Below, piece by piece: positions 16,747 to 25,689 of a DNA stretch of 64,000 bases. How positions within the stretch are numbered: position 1 is the stretch's first letter; each line of letters opens with the position of its first letter. The position numbers were made by a program, and so were the translations under genes. The notes beneath the pieces are model-generated. The model saw only the letters and a list, made by a program, of their open reading frames with translations, was not told where the DNA came from and did no database searches. Origin of the DNA: Vibrio chagasii (lineage in GTDB: Bacteria > Pseudomonadota > Gammaproteobacteria > Enterobacterales > Vibrionaceae); the NCBI GenBank assembly GCA_041879415.1, contig CP090852.1:1054001-1118000 (forward strand). The letters run 5' to 3'.

Positions 16747-17229
16747 TTAGCTTTTCGCGATATTAGCAATACCTTCAAGCTGAAGAACTGGAGCGGCATC
16801 AATGTCTTCCGCGTTCATCATAGATGACACACGTTGCATCGAAGAAAGCAGCAGACTTTGCTCCCACGGCTCAAGGTTTTGAAATTTGTTAACGAAGCTA
16901 TCTTGCAGTGGTGGTGGCGCATTGTTTAGCAGCTCTTGACCTTTTTCGGTCAAGTTTGCATGCACTTTACGGCGGTCAGCAACACTACGGATACGTTGTA
17001 CATAGCCATTCACCTCTAGACGATCAATGATCGTAGTGGTGGTCGCTTGGCTTACATTGGTGTGGTTAGACAATTCTTTGATCGTCACGTTACCCATTTC
17101 TTGGATTGCTCTCATTAAGATTAATTGAGGGCCAGTCAAACCATACTCTTTACTCAGCTTCTTCGAATGTAAATCGATAGCGCGAATAATTTGGCGAATA
17201 GCGACCAGGATTTCGTCATGTTTGTCCAA
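16747..17229 (-). CDS. MarR-family regulator, probably CosR-like
   Basis: The 160-residue protein has a winged helix-turn-helix of the MarR type (about 45-105): VTIKELSNHTNVSQATTTTIIDRLEVNGYVQRIRSVADRRKVHANLTEKG, including the DRR wing. Its length and its place beside a choline/betaine operon fit CosR, the Vibrio regulator of compatible-solute genes that controls ectoine and betaine systems. The alternative is a MarR paralogue with other targets. It is transcribed from its own promoter in the 353-base gap after proV, not as part of the bet operon. Confidence 0.72.
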   Translation of the reverse strand: MDKHDEILVAIRQIIRAIDLHSKKLSKEYGLTGPQLILMRAIQEMGNVTIKELSNHTNVSQATTTTIIDRLEVNGYVQRIRSVADRRKVHANLTEKGQELLNNAPPPLQDSFVNKFQNLEPWEQSLLLSSMQRVSSMMNAEDIDAAPVLQLEGIANIAKS

Positions 17230-17582
17230 GATGCAGACCTTTGTACTAATATACGGTGAATGTTTTCACAGTGCTCAAGCGACTAAGAACTCCAATTACT
17301 AGAGCCAAAGCTGCTCGGGAATTACACTGTAAATTGATAAATTACTTCATTAATTTTCCCGCATTGTACTGATGTTCATACTATTCTCAATCTTTTCTAT
17401 GCCTCTGAGTTTGAGCGTGACAACACTTTTGTACTTTGAGTACTGATATTCCGGTTTGAAGCGGAGAACCATCAAAGAAAAGTCGCGAACAAGAGAAAAA
17501 TAAAAAGAGAGTAGAGTCAGATAGGTAGCGAGGTTTCACTACCTATTTATCGTTAAAAAGCGAGTGTGCTCAACTCAAACGA
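17230..17582. other. Intergenic region between proV and the MarR-type gene
   Basis: A 353-base stretch. It should contain the regulator's promoter near 17230-17400. An inverted repeat ATAGGTAG (17521-17528) and CTACCTAT (17539-17546) lies 37 bases past the proV stop and may stop or stabilise the bet operon transcript. No gene is supported. Confidence 0.5.
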
Positions 17583-18797
17583 CTAAGCAGCATTATTGAG
17601 TTGGAAATTCCCCGTCAATGCGTTGTAGAACTCACTGTTATCCAAGATTCCGACCAATTGATTGTCTTCAACCAGCAAGATGGGATGGTTGCTGATCTGC
17701 TTGAGCTTAATTGCATCACGCATGCCTATTTCAGGGCTTACGACAACCACACTCGACCCGCTGATCTCGGTTAAATCATCAGACTCATTCCACTCGACAA
17801 GTGCCAAATCCGATTCACCTTTTACAGATAGCTCCCCTTCGCTCTGTTCAACCCATAGGTCTTTTGAATCGCAGATCTGCCAGCTTTCATCTTCTTGTTT
17901 CAAAGAATCCAGAGGCTGCATCAATGAGCGACCTTTTAGTACATTCAATGGGTTAGTATGAGCAACGAAGTCCTTCACGTATTCCGTTTTAGGTGTGAGT
18001 ACGATCTCTTCCGGCTTACCATGTTGAATCAGCTTGCCTGACTCCATGATCGCAATGTTGTTACCAATCTTCAGCGCTTCATCTAAATCATGGCTGACAA
18101 ACAGAATCGTTTTATTAAGCTTGTTTTGCAGTGTGATCAACTCATCTTGCAGCTGTGCACGAATCAATGGATCAAGGGCAGAAAACGGTTCATCCATCAA
18201 TAGAATGTCAGTGTCCATGGCGAACGCTCGAGCTAAGCCAACACGTTGCTGCATACCACCAGAAAGCTCATGAGGGAATTTGGTTTCCCACTCTGCGAGA
18301 CCGACCATTTCAAGCTGCTCGCGCGCCTTAGCACGACGTACATTTTTAGCAACGCCTTGCATTTCAAGACCAAACGCCACGTTATCTAATACGGTCAACC
18401 AAGGCATCAAGGCAAACTTTTGGAACACCATCGAAACACGGTGGGTACGAAGGTGGCGCAGTGTCGCTTCATCACACTGTTCACCTAAATCAACCTGCTT
18501 ATCGCCATCTTTAATTGCCAACGAGCCACGGCTAATCTCATTCAAACCGTTTACCGCTCGAAGCAATGAAGATTTTCCCGAGCCAGACAAGCCCATCAGC
18601 ACGCAGATCTCGCCCTCTTTAACCGTTAGCGACACATTATCTACGCCGACGACTTGGCCGGTCTCGTCAATGATCTCCTGACGAGTTTTACCTTGGTCAA
18701 GTAGCTCAAGCGCTTGCTTCGGTTTATCACCAAAAACGACATCAAGATTTTTAATCGTAATTGCGTCCACTGTCTTTTGTTGCTGAGGAATAGACAT
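17583..18797 (-). CDS. proV: Choline/betaine ABC transporter ATP-binding protein
   Basis: A 404-residue ATPase with Walker A GLSGSGKSSLLRA (about 70-82), signature LSGGMQQRVGLARA, and Walker B ILLMDEPFSALDP. The N terminus has the long lead-in of the ProV/ChoV family (FGDKPKQALELLDQGKTRQEI), and the C terminus holds a weak CBS-type segment (about 350-400). It powers import of choline or glycine betaine at the inner membrane. It overlaps closely with proW (2-base gap) and is the last gene of betIBA-proXWV, a known Vibrio arrangement. Confidence 0.92.
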   Translation of the reverse strand: MSIPQQQKTVDAITIKNLDVVFGDKPKQALELLDQGKTRQEIIDETGQVVGVDNVSLTVKEGEICVLMGLSGSGKSSLLRAVNGLNEISRGSLAIKDGDKQVDLGEQCDEATLRHLRTHRVSMVFQKFALMPWLTVLDNVAFGLEMQGVAKNVRRAKAREQLEMVGLAEWETKFPHELSGGMQQRVGLARAFAMDTDILLMDEPFSALDPLIRAQLQDELITLQNKLNKTILFVSHDLDEALKIGNNIAIMESGKLIQHGKPEEIVLTPKTEYVKDFVAHTNPLNVLKGRSLMQPLDSLKQEDESWQICDSKDLWVEQSEGELSVKGESDLALVEWNESDDLTEISGSSVVVVSPEIGMRDAIKLKQISNHPILLVEDNQLVGILDNSEFYNALTGNFQLNNAA

Positions 18798-18799
18798 GA

Positions 18800-19657
18800 T
18801 TAAGCCTCCTTCTGATTAGGTGTTTTGCACAAGCGATCAAGAATGATAGCGACGAGTACGATCGCCAGTCCCGCTTCAAAACCTTGTGAGATGTTCACTG
18901 TATTCAAGGCTCGAACCACTGGTTTACCAAGCCCGTCAGCACCAACAAGTGCCGCGATCACGACCATAGAAAGCGACAACATGATGCACTGAGTGACACC
19001 AGCCATAATGCTTGGGAGAGCAGCCGGTAATTCGACTTTCAGGAGCAATTTCATGCGGCTAGCGCCAAACGCTTTACCTGCTTCAATCAGCTCTTCTGGC
19101 ACCTTAGTCACGCCCAAGTAGGTCAGGCGTATTGGGGCTGCGATAGCAAAAATAATGGTTGAGATTAAGCCAGGGACAATACCTAAGCCGAATAACACCA
19201 AGGTTGGGATAAGGTAGACAAACGTTGGGACCGTCTGCATTAAGTCGAGAATGGGACGCAGTAACGTATACAGCCAAGGGCGGTGCGCTGCCATAATACC
19301 AACCGGTACGCCAATTAATACGGAAATCGTTGTCGCCGCAAAGACGAGAACAAAGGTTTCCAGCATTTCTTGCCAATAGCCAAGGTTGAGGATGGTCAGA
19401 AGCGCAGCGACAACGAAGATCACCAACGACAATTTACGGTGTAAATACCAAGCAATCGCAGCGGTAATCACAATAGGGAGCGCAGGCGGCATCCATTTAA
19501 ATACATCGACTAAAAACAGAATAACGGTTTCTAAAAAGATAGAAATAGCATCAAAAAAACCCGCTGCGTTGATAGTTAACCAGTCAACACCAGCCTCCAT
19601 CCATTGTCCGACAGGGATTTTGTTTTCCGTAATAAAATTCACAATATTGCCTTTCAT
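18800..19657 (-). CDS. proW: Choline/betaine ABC transporter permease
   Basis: The protein has 285 residues from the ATG at 19657; a GTG at 19678 would add seven residues (MGFGPPI). The ATG form aligns with the usual start of the family (..FITENKIPVGQWMEAGVDWLT). It has about six to seven membrane helices and the permease loop for the ATPase around KAFGASRMKLLLKVELPAALPSIMAG (EAA motif). There is no clear ribosome site before the ATG; a hairpin lies directly upstream, so translation may be coupled or controlled. Confidence 0.88.
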   Translation of the reverse strand: MKGNIVNFITENKIPVGQWMEAGVDWLTINAAGFFDAISIFLETVILFLVDVFKWMPPALPIVITAAIAWYLHRKLSLVIFVVAALLTILNLGYWQEMLETFVLVFAATTISVLIGVPVGIMAAHRPWLYTLLRPILDLMQTVPTFVYLIPTLVLFGLGIVPGLISTIIFAIAAPIRLTYLGVTKVPEELIEAGKAFGASRMKLLLKVELPAALPSIMAGVTQCIMLSLSMVVIAALVGADGLGKPVVRALNTVNISQGFEAGLAIVLVAIILDRLCKTPNQKEA

Positions 19658-19661
19658 TATT

Positions 19662-19678
19662 GGCGGGCCGAAGCCCAC
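19662..19678 (-). promoter_or_regulatory. Intercistronic hairpin between proX and proW
   Basis: On the minus strand GGTGGGC, a 3-base loop TTC, then GGCCCGCC gives a stem of about seven pairs ending 4 bases before the proW ATG. Such structures often protect the upstream binding-protein mRNA so that it is made in excess over the membrane parts. Confidence 0.5.
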
Positions 19679-19722
19679 CTTTATTCTTTATATAGCTTTG
19701 GTAAACAGGTCTATAGGTAGAA

Positions 19723-20694
19723 CTACGCTTTTACTTGCTTTAAGTACTCAGTAACCGCTTGAGTTGCTGATTCACCTTTATGAGTTTTTACGTTATCTAA
19801 CCAAGCTTCAACTTGCTGTGGGTTGTCGTTTAACCACTGTTGCGCCGCTTTTTCAGGCTTTGCGTTTTGGTTGAGGATGTCTTCCATCAATTGGTTTTCC
19901 ATCTCTAGTGTGAACTCTAGGTTTTGCAGAAGCTGACCGACGTTTGAACATTCAGATAGGTAGTTTGAACGAACATTGGTGTAAACATTCGCACCACCGT
20001 AATTCGGGCCGAAGAAGTCATCACCGCCAGAAAGGTATTCCATCTCAACGTTGCTGTTCATCGGGTGCGGTGCCCAACCAAGGTAAACAATCCATTGGCT
20101 GCGGCGTGCTGCTCGTGATACTTGCGACACCATGCCCGCTTCACTTGATTCAACTAGGCTGAAGTCTTTTAGACCGAATGCGTCAGAGTCAATCATCGAT
20201 TGGATTAGACGGTTACCATCATTACCTGGCTCAATGCCGTAGATACGATCTTTGAATTTATCGGCGTGCTTAGCTAAATCTGCGAAGCTTTTAACCCCCG
20301 CGTCATAAACGTATTTAGGTACCGCTAACGTGTACTTAGCACCTTCTAGGTTGGCACGAACCGTTTCGACAGTGCCCGCTTCACGGTATTTAGCAATGTC
20401 GCCTTCCATAGTCGGCATCCAGTTCCCTAGGAACACATCGATGTCGCCGTTAGCCATTGAAGAATAAGTCACAGGTACTGAAAGCAGGTCGGTTTTTGTG
20501 GTGTAGCCTAGGCCTTTTAAAAGTTCAGTGGTGACAGCTGTGGTAGCGGTAATGTCAGTCCAACCAACATCGGCAAAGCGTACGTTTTCACATTGTTGTG
20601 GTTCAACGGAAGCGTTGGCTGCAAATGCAAATGAACTAATCGCTAATGAGGCTAACGTTTTTGTGGTCACGTTGTGCATGTTTAGAGTCGTCAT
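19723..20694 (-). CDS. proX: Choline/betaine ABC transporter substrate-binding protein
   Basis: The 323-residue periplasmic protein starts with a signal peptide (about 1-28, ending AANASVE) and has the OpuAC/ChoX fold: RFADVGWTDITATTAVTTELLKGLGY, DVFLGNWMPTM, GWAPHPMNSN. The aromatic residues in these segments form the quaternary-ammonium cage. The wording DVFLGNWMP fits the choline-binding ChoX branch more than ProX of E. coli. AAGGAA before the ATG supports the start. It delivers choline for oxidation by the BetA and BetB enzymes encoded upstream. Confidence 0.9.
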   Translation of the reverse strand: MTTLNMHNVTTKTLASLAISSFAFAANASVEPQQCENVRFADVGWTDITATTAVTTELLKGLGYTTKTDLLSVPVTYSSMANGDIDVFLGNWMPTMEGDIAKYREAGTVETVRANLEGAKYTLAVPKYVYDAGVKSFADLAKHADKFKDRIYGIEPGNDGNRLIQSMIDSDAFGLKDFSLVESSEAGMVSQVSRAARRSQWIVYLGWAPHPMNSNVEMEYLSGGDDFFGPNYGGANVYTNVRSNYLSECSNVGQLLQNLEFTLEMENQLMEDILNQNAKPEKAAQQWLNDNPQQVEAWLDNVKTHKGESATQAVTEYLKQVKA

Positions 20695-20816
20695 AATGGT
20701 TCCTTTTAATCTTTCCTTTTTCTGCCTCTTCTCAATCAGTGGAGGCAGTTTTGCTGACTTTTAACTAATTATTTTTATTGCGAATTTCTAATCGTTTTTC
20801 ACCCAGTCACCGCGCG

Positions 20817-22520
20817 TTACGCTTCTCTGACGGGTTTGTTGATTCTTTGTTTCTCTTGCCATTCAGGTGCTATCCACACAGGAACGTCTTGTTCTTTGAG
20901 CATTGGTTTACCCAGAATCAGATCAGATGCGCGCTCTGCAACCATGATGGTTGGCGCATTTAAGTTTCCGTTTGGAATGGTTGGGAAAACAGAAGAGTCA
21001 ACGACACGCAGGCTTTCGATGCCGCGAACACGGCACTCTTCATCAAGCACTGCCATTGGGTCATCATCAGCACCCATTTTGCAGCCACATGATGGGTGAT
21101 AAGCACTTTCAACATTCTGCTTAACCCATTCGTCAATCGCTTCATCAGAAGTCACATCCGAGCCAGGCTGAATCTCTTCGCCACGGTAAAAATCCATTGC
21201 TGGTTGCGACAAAATTTCGCGCGTTAGACGAATACAATCACGCCAATCTTGGCGGTCTTGCTCGGTCGAAATGTAGTTGAATTGAATCTGAGGTTTGGCA
21301 TGCGGATCTGCTGAGGTGATAGCAACCGTGCCGCGGCTTTCTGGTTTATTAGGACCAACGTGTACTTGGAAGCCATGACCATCAAAGGCGGCTTGGCCGT
21401 CATAACGCATTGCTGCTGGTAGGAAGTGGTATTGGATATTTGGCCACTTCAATCCTTTGCGAGATCGAATGAAGGCGCACGACTCAAAGTGATTGGTCGC
21501 ACCTAAGCCTTTGCGAGTAAGAATCCACTCTGCACCGATCATTCCTTTGCTCACCAAGCCAAGCTTACTGTTAAGCGTGATAGGTTCGTTACAGTGATAT
21601 TGGAAGTAGACTTCTAGGTGGTCTTGAAGGTTTTCACCCACACCATTCAACTCGTGTTTAACTTCCACGCCTGCCTTTTCAAGCACCGCTCTTGGGCCAA
21701 TTCCAGATAGTTGCAGTAGTTGAACAGAGCCGATAGAGCCCGCAGAAGAGAGCACTTCTTTGTTCGCCATAGCAGTTTGGATATTGCCTGACTTTTCAAA
21801 TTCCACTCCGACTGCTTTCTTGCTTTTATCTGATTGAACCTCGATCAAAAACTTGCGCGCCACGATGCCTTTTTTCAACGTAAGGTTTGGGCGCTTCAAT
21901 GCTCGACGCAGATAAGCATTTGAGGTTGAGGCTCTAACACCTTTATCTACCGTCATGTGCATAGTGCCGAAGCCTTCTTGCTGGTAGCCGTTGTAGTCTT
22001 GAGTTTCTGGGTAACCGGCGTCTTTACCTGCATCAATGAACGCTTGGTAAAGTGGGTTTAGCGTCATATCATTACCGTTACATGTGCCGACTGGGCCATT
22101 GTCACCACGGTATTGGTCGCCACCTTTGTTCCACGATTCAGCGCGGCGGAAATAAGGCAAACACGCTTGGTAATTCCAGCCGGCAGCACCCTCTTCTTCC
22201 CACTGGTCGAAGTCACACGCGTGGCCACGCACGTAAACCATGCCATTGATTGATGAGCTGCCACCTAACACCTTGCCACGTGGGCAGTGCAATTCACGCC
22301 CATCAAGACCCGGTTCCTGATCAGTTTTAAATTGCCAAGCGTACTTTTCAGTATTCATTGGGTAAGAAAGCGCGGTTGGCATCTGGATAAAAATGCTCTT
22401 ATCCGTGCCACCAGCTTCCAGTAATAAAACGCTATGTTCACCGCTTTCCGTTAGCCTATCCGCTAACACACAGCCGGCCGAACCCGCGCCGACGATAATA
22501 TAATCGTAGCGTTGTTCCAT
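20817..22520 (-). CDS. betA: Choline dehydrogenase
   Basis: The 567-residue GMC-family flavoprotein has the FAD-binding motif YIIVGAGSAGCVLADRL at its N terminus, the GMC signatures GGSSSINGMVYVRGH and SSAGSIGSVQLLQLSGIG, and the catalytic pair region with SAYHPSCGCKMG and NGNLNAPTIMVAERASDLI. It oxidises choline to betaine aldehyde at the inner membrane. It lies third in betI-betB-betA-proXWV, 72 bases after betB. Confidence 0.95.
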   Translation of the reverse strand: MEQRYDYIIVGAGSAGCVLADRLTESGEHSVLLLEAGGTDKSIFIQMPTALSYPMNTEKYAWQFKTDQEPGLDGRELHCPRGKVLGGSSSINGMVYVRGHACDFDQWEEEGAAGWNYQACLPYFRRAESWNKGGDQYRGDNGPVGTCNGNDMTLNPLYQAFIDAGKDAGYPETQDYNGYQQEGFGTMHMTVDKGVRASTSNAYLRRALKRPNLTLKKGIVARKFLIEVQSDKSKKAVGVEFEKSGNIQTAMANKEVLSSAGSIGSVQLLQLSGIGPRAVLEKAGVEVKHELNGVGENLQDHLEVYFQYHCNEPITLNSKLGLVSKGMIGAEWILTRKGLGATNHFESCAFIRSRKGLKWPNIQYHFLPAAMRYDGQAAFDGHGFQVHVGPNKPESRGTVAITSADPHAKPQIQFNYISTEQDRQDWRDCIRLTREILSQPAMDFYRGEEIQPGSDVTSDEAIDEWVKQNVESAYHPSCGCKMGADDDPMAVLDEECRVRGIESLRVVDSSVFPTIPNGNLNAPTIMVAERASDLILGKPMLKEQDVPVWIAPEWQEKQRINKPVREA

Positions 22521-22592
22521 GTTATCTATTCCCTGAGATGAGTCAGTTGGGCTAGTTCTAAAACGCTAGCCCGTTAAATCGAGTGTTACGCG

Positions 22593-24053
22593 TTAGGCAT
22601 AAGGGCTAGCGTAATCGCCAAGTTCGATAAGAATGCTCTTAGTCTGCGTATAGTGAAGTAGAGTCTCTGGTCCGTTTTCACGACCAATACCCGAAAGTTT
22701 GTAGCCACCAACAGGCATTTCTGCCGGTGAATCGCCCCACGTATTTACCCAACAAATACCCGCCTGCATTTGGTGGATCACGCGGTGAGCACGAGAAAGG
22801 TTCTGTGTGAATACACCTGCGGCCAGACCATATTTGGTGTCGTTAGCACGGCGAATCACATCGTCTTCGCCGGTAAACTTCATCACCGACATCACTGGGC
22901 CAAAGATCTCTTGCTGAACATGTGGCATAGAGTCATCACAATCGACAAACACCGTTGGAATAACAAAGTTGCCGTTTTCTAGGCCGTTGTCGGTTGCTTG
23001 ATAACCGCCCGTCAATAGAGTAGCGCCAGACTGTTTCGCCAGCTCAATCGCACCAAGGACTTTCGAAAGATGCTCTTTAGAAATCAACGCACCGATCTGA
23101 GTCTCCATCTCCATTGGATTACCAATGACCAGTTTCTCTGTGCGCGTTTTGAGTTGTTTGATGAATGCGTCATAAATATCTTCGTGTACATAAACACGAG
23201 TGCCATTGGTGCATACTTCGCCTTGGGTATAGAAGTTAGCGACCATAGAAGCCGAAACCGCATCATCCAATTTCGCATCATCAAATACGATCATTGGTGA
23301 TTTTCCGCCAAGCTCCATCGTCACTGATTTAAGCGTCTTAGCGCTATCAGCCATAACCGCTTTACCCGTACCGGTTTCACCCGTAAACGAGACTTTCGCG
23401 ATATCAGGATGAGCCGTTAGCATTTGGCCCACACGGTAATCACCTTGAACCACGTTGAACACACCATCTGGAAGGCCTGCTTCGGTAAAGATCTCGGCAA
23501 GTTTGAGAGCGGTTAACGGTGTTTCTTCTGAAGGTTTGAAAATCATCGCGTTGCCCGCAGCCAGCGCCGGAGCTGATTTCCACATCGCAATTTGGATTGG
23601 ATAGTTCCACGCACCAATGCCCGCACAAATACCTAACGGTTCACGGCGTGTGTAGAAAAACTGAGATTCGCTAAGCGGTTGTTGGTCACCTTGCAGCGTT
23701 GGCGCCAGGCCAGCAAAGTATTCAATAACATCCGCGCCAGAGGCTACGTCCACTTCAATCGCTTCTTGTAGTGGCTTACCCGTATCAACAACCTCAAGTT
23801 TTGCAAGGTCATCATTTCGAGCTCTAAGTATTTCTACCGCCTTCAAAAGAATGCGACTGCGCTCGACTGCTGTCATTGCTGACCACACTGCGAAGCCACG
23901 TTTTGCTGATTCGATAGCGCTATCGACATCCGCCGCAGAGGCTTGGCCTAGCATGGCAATAGGCTCGCCGTTTGCTGGATTGATGCTATCAAAGGTTTCA
24001 CCAGACGTAGCGTTCACTGCTGCGCCGTCAATATATAACGAGTTCATTTCCAT
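22593..24053 (-). CDS. betB: Betaine aldehyde dehydrogenase
   Basis: The 486-residue enzyme has the ALDH active-site residues Glu247 (TMELGGKSPMIVF) and Cys281 (TQGEVCTNGTRV), with the cofactor segment GICAGIGAWNYPIQI. The CTNGTRV wording marks betaine aldehyde dehydrogenases. It converts betaine aldehyde to glycine betaine, the osmoprotectant. The ATG at 24053 and a second ATG two codons on are both possible starts; neither has a strong ribosome site. Confidence 0.95.
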   Translation of the reverse strand: MEMNSLYIDGAAVNATSGETFDSINPANGEPIAMLGQASAADVDSAIESAKRGFAVWSAMTAVERSRILLKAVEILRARNDDLAKLEVVDTGKPLQEAIEVDVASGADVIEYFAGLAPTLQGDQQPLSESQFFYTRREPLGICAGIGAWNYPIQIAMWKSAPALAAGNAMIFKPSEETPLTALKLAEIFTEAGLPDGVFNVVQGDYRVGQMLTAHPDIAKVSFTGETGTGKAVMADSAKTLKSVTMELGGKSPMIVFDDAKLDDAVSASMVANFYTQGEVCTNGTRVYVHEDIYDAFIKQLKTRTEKLVIGNPMEMETQIGALISKEHLSKVLGAIELAKQSGATLLTGGYQATDNGLENGNFVIPTVFVDCDDSMPHVQQEIFGPVMSVMKFTGEDDVIRRANDTKYGLAAGVFTQNLSRAHRVIHQMQAGICWVNTWGDSPAEMPVGGYKLSGIGRENGPETLLHYTQTKSILIELGDYASPYA

Positions 24054-24157
24054 TTGAGATTCTGACTTGATTGTTGTTATTAGACTCTGTTGGTCTTGTT
24101 TGAATGTTAGTTGTAAGTATTGGTCGTTCTAGTGCTGCTCTATGACAAAACCGCGGT

Positions 24158-24760
24158 CTACTTAGTGTCACACGAATAGAACGTCAGTTGTTTATCAAGG
24201 TAATCATTGATGATGGCTTTGGCTTTCTTAGCATCAATACCATCAGGGTTTAACGTACCTCTTAGCCATAATCCATCAATCATAGAAGCAATCCCGTGAG
24301 CAACGAGATCCGCTTGTTCATGATCCAAAATACCTTTTAATTCAAGGCGTAAATGCGAGAGTAAACGTATTTCATTCACGCGCTGTAATCGTTTTAACTG
24401 TTCGTCATGCATGGAGTAAGACCAAAACGCCAACCACGCCTTCGCGACCTTATTCTCGGCTTGATAGCCTTCGAAGTTGCCATCGATGATCGCATTGATC
24501 CTCTGTTGGTGAGCATCAACAGGAAGGGCTTTTAATGAGGTGGTGATGGTATTGGACAGTTGGCGAAGGATTTCACGCATGGTCTCTTCGAGCAGGCCGT
24601 GCTTGCCACCAAAATAGTGATTAATGATGCCGGTAGAGACTCCCGCTTCTTTGCTGATCAACGCAATACTCGCGGCATGTAAACCCACTCGATCGATCAC
24701 AGCCATAGTGGCTTGAACAAGCTGTGGTTTACGTATATCAGGCATCCCAACCTTCGGCAT
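24158..24760 (-). CDS. betI: Choline-responsive TetR-family repressor
   Basis: The 200-residue protein has the BetI start (PKVGMPDIRKPQLVQATMAVIDRVGLHAASIALISKEAGVSTGIINHYFGGKHGLL), which contains the helix-turn-helix and the family's R/K-P-Q-L signature. BetI represses the bet operon in the absence of choline. It is the first gene of the operon, and a palindrome fitting its operator lies 24 bases before its start. Confidence 0.94.
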   Translation of the reverse strand: MPKVGMPDIRKPQLVQATMAVIDRVGLHAASIALISKEAGVSTGIINHYFGGKHGLLEETMREILRQLSNTITTSLKALPVDAHQQRINAIIDGNFEGYQAENKVAKAWLAFWSYSMHDEQLKRLQRVNEIRLLSHLRLELKGILDHEQADLVAHGIASMIDGLWLRGTLNPDGIDAKKAKAIINDYLDKQLTFYSCDTK

Positions 24761-24783
24761 TTCTCAGTCCTTTTATTTTTTAT

Positions 24784-24793
24784 TGAACGTTCA
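24784..24793. promoter_or_regulatory. Probable BetI operator
   Basis: TGAACGTTCA is a perfect 10-base palindrome, extended as ATTGAACGTTCAGTTAAAT, close to the BetI sites with an ACGTTCA core seen in other bacteria. It overlaps the expected promoter of betIBA-proXWV. Confidence 0.65.
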
Positions 24794-25087
24794 GTTAAAT
24801 ATAAAATGACAGAAATTTAGTTAGGGTTCAAATGATTATTTAAAACAAACCGTTAACAAAACAACACCAACCAAACAACAATCACAATAAAAACAAACAC
24901 TTAATATTCATTTAGAGCACTAATCAAATTCATTAAAAGTTTGAACTATGATGGTTATGGCTCAACAGATATTGATTAAAACGCCTAAGTTTCAAGCAGA
25001 AGAGGAGGTGGGCTTACTAAATGAGAAAGCCCTCTTTTCGGCTCTATTTTTCTTTGGAATAAAGGAAGGGAAAGCAGGTGAAAAATA
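24794..25087. other. Intergenic region upstream of betI
   Basis: Roughly 290 AT-rich bases with no supported protein gene. A hairpin with arms GGGCTT (25010-25015) and AAGCCC (25027-25032) followed by TCTTTT reads as a plus-strand terminator, although no gene precedes it on that strand; an unannotated small RNA is possible. Confidence 0.4.
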
Positions 25088-25113
25088 AAAGTACCCAAAT
25101 ATTTGGGTACTTT
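25088..25113. terminator. Palindromic terminator after the small lipoprotein gene
   Basis: A perfect 26-base palindrome with arms AAAGTACCCAAAT and its complement. It lies 55 bases past the minus-strand lipoprotein stop and is flanked by A-rich and T-rich bases on both sides. Confidence 0.75.
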
Positions 25114-25167
25114 AAATTGGAAATACTATCACTAATATCGCTCGATATTTTATCGAGAAGCGACACG

Positions 25168-25680
25168 TTACTGGAAAGCCAAATGGTAACTATTGCTCGG
25201 CTGATCGAGTGTGATCATCCAGCTCTGTTCTTGCTCCTTACTACTCATTGGCACCCAACGAGCATAGATCTGCTCCCAGTTGCCATTGACTTCTAACTCT
25301 ACGACATCGGTGTGTGTTGGATAAACGGTTGTGATTCGAGAAGTAGGCTCCGCAACAACATCACCATTACTCATGACAAATGCTGACTCAGAGTACAAAT
25401 GAAGAGCCCCTGCCGTCGTTCCCGTGTAGTCCATCGACAAACTGATCTTCTCACCGATATCGAATGAGAAGCCAACAGGCGCCACAATGTCAGACGTACT
25501 GATCGCGGCTGGTTGGATTGCTGACGCAGGCAGTTGAGCAGGTGTTGGAGACGGTGTCGTATCTGGAGTCTGTGCAGGTGATGCACTCGTGTTACCACCG
25601 CCACCTCCTCCACCGCCGCCACAAGCACTGACTATGAGTGAGAAGGATGTCATGGTGATTAATTTGCTGATCTTATTCAT
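25168..25680 (-). CDS. Small lipoprotein with a polyglycine run
   Basis: The 170-residue protein has a lipoprotein signal (MNKISKLITMTSFSLIVSAC; Cys20 is the lipidation site) followed at once by nine glycines and a Ser/Thr/Pro-rich linker (about 30-60). The remaining 110 residues look like a beta-rich domain (PVGFSFDIGEKISLSMDY, then NWEQIYARWVPM). The glycine run after the lipid cysteine is typical of surface lipoproteins of Vibrio and relatives. It follows the LruC gene by 9 bases, so the two are co-transcribed and may work together at the cell surface. Family not recognised. Confidence 0.72.
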   Translation of the reverse strand: MNKISKLITMTSFSLIVSACGGGGGGGGGNTSASPAQTPDTTPSPTPAQLPASAIQPAAISTSDIVAPVGFSFDIGEKISLSMDYTGTTAGALHLYSESAFVMSNGDVVAEPTSRITTVYPTHTDVVELEVNGNWEQIYARWVPMSSKEQEQSWMITLDQPSNSYHLAFQ

Positions 25681-25689
25681 GGTGCTCTC

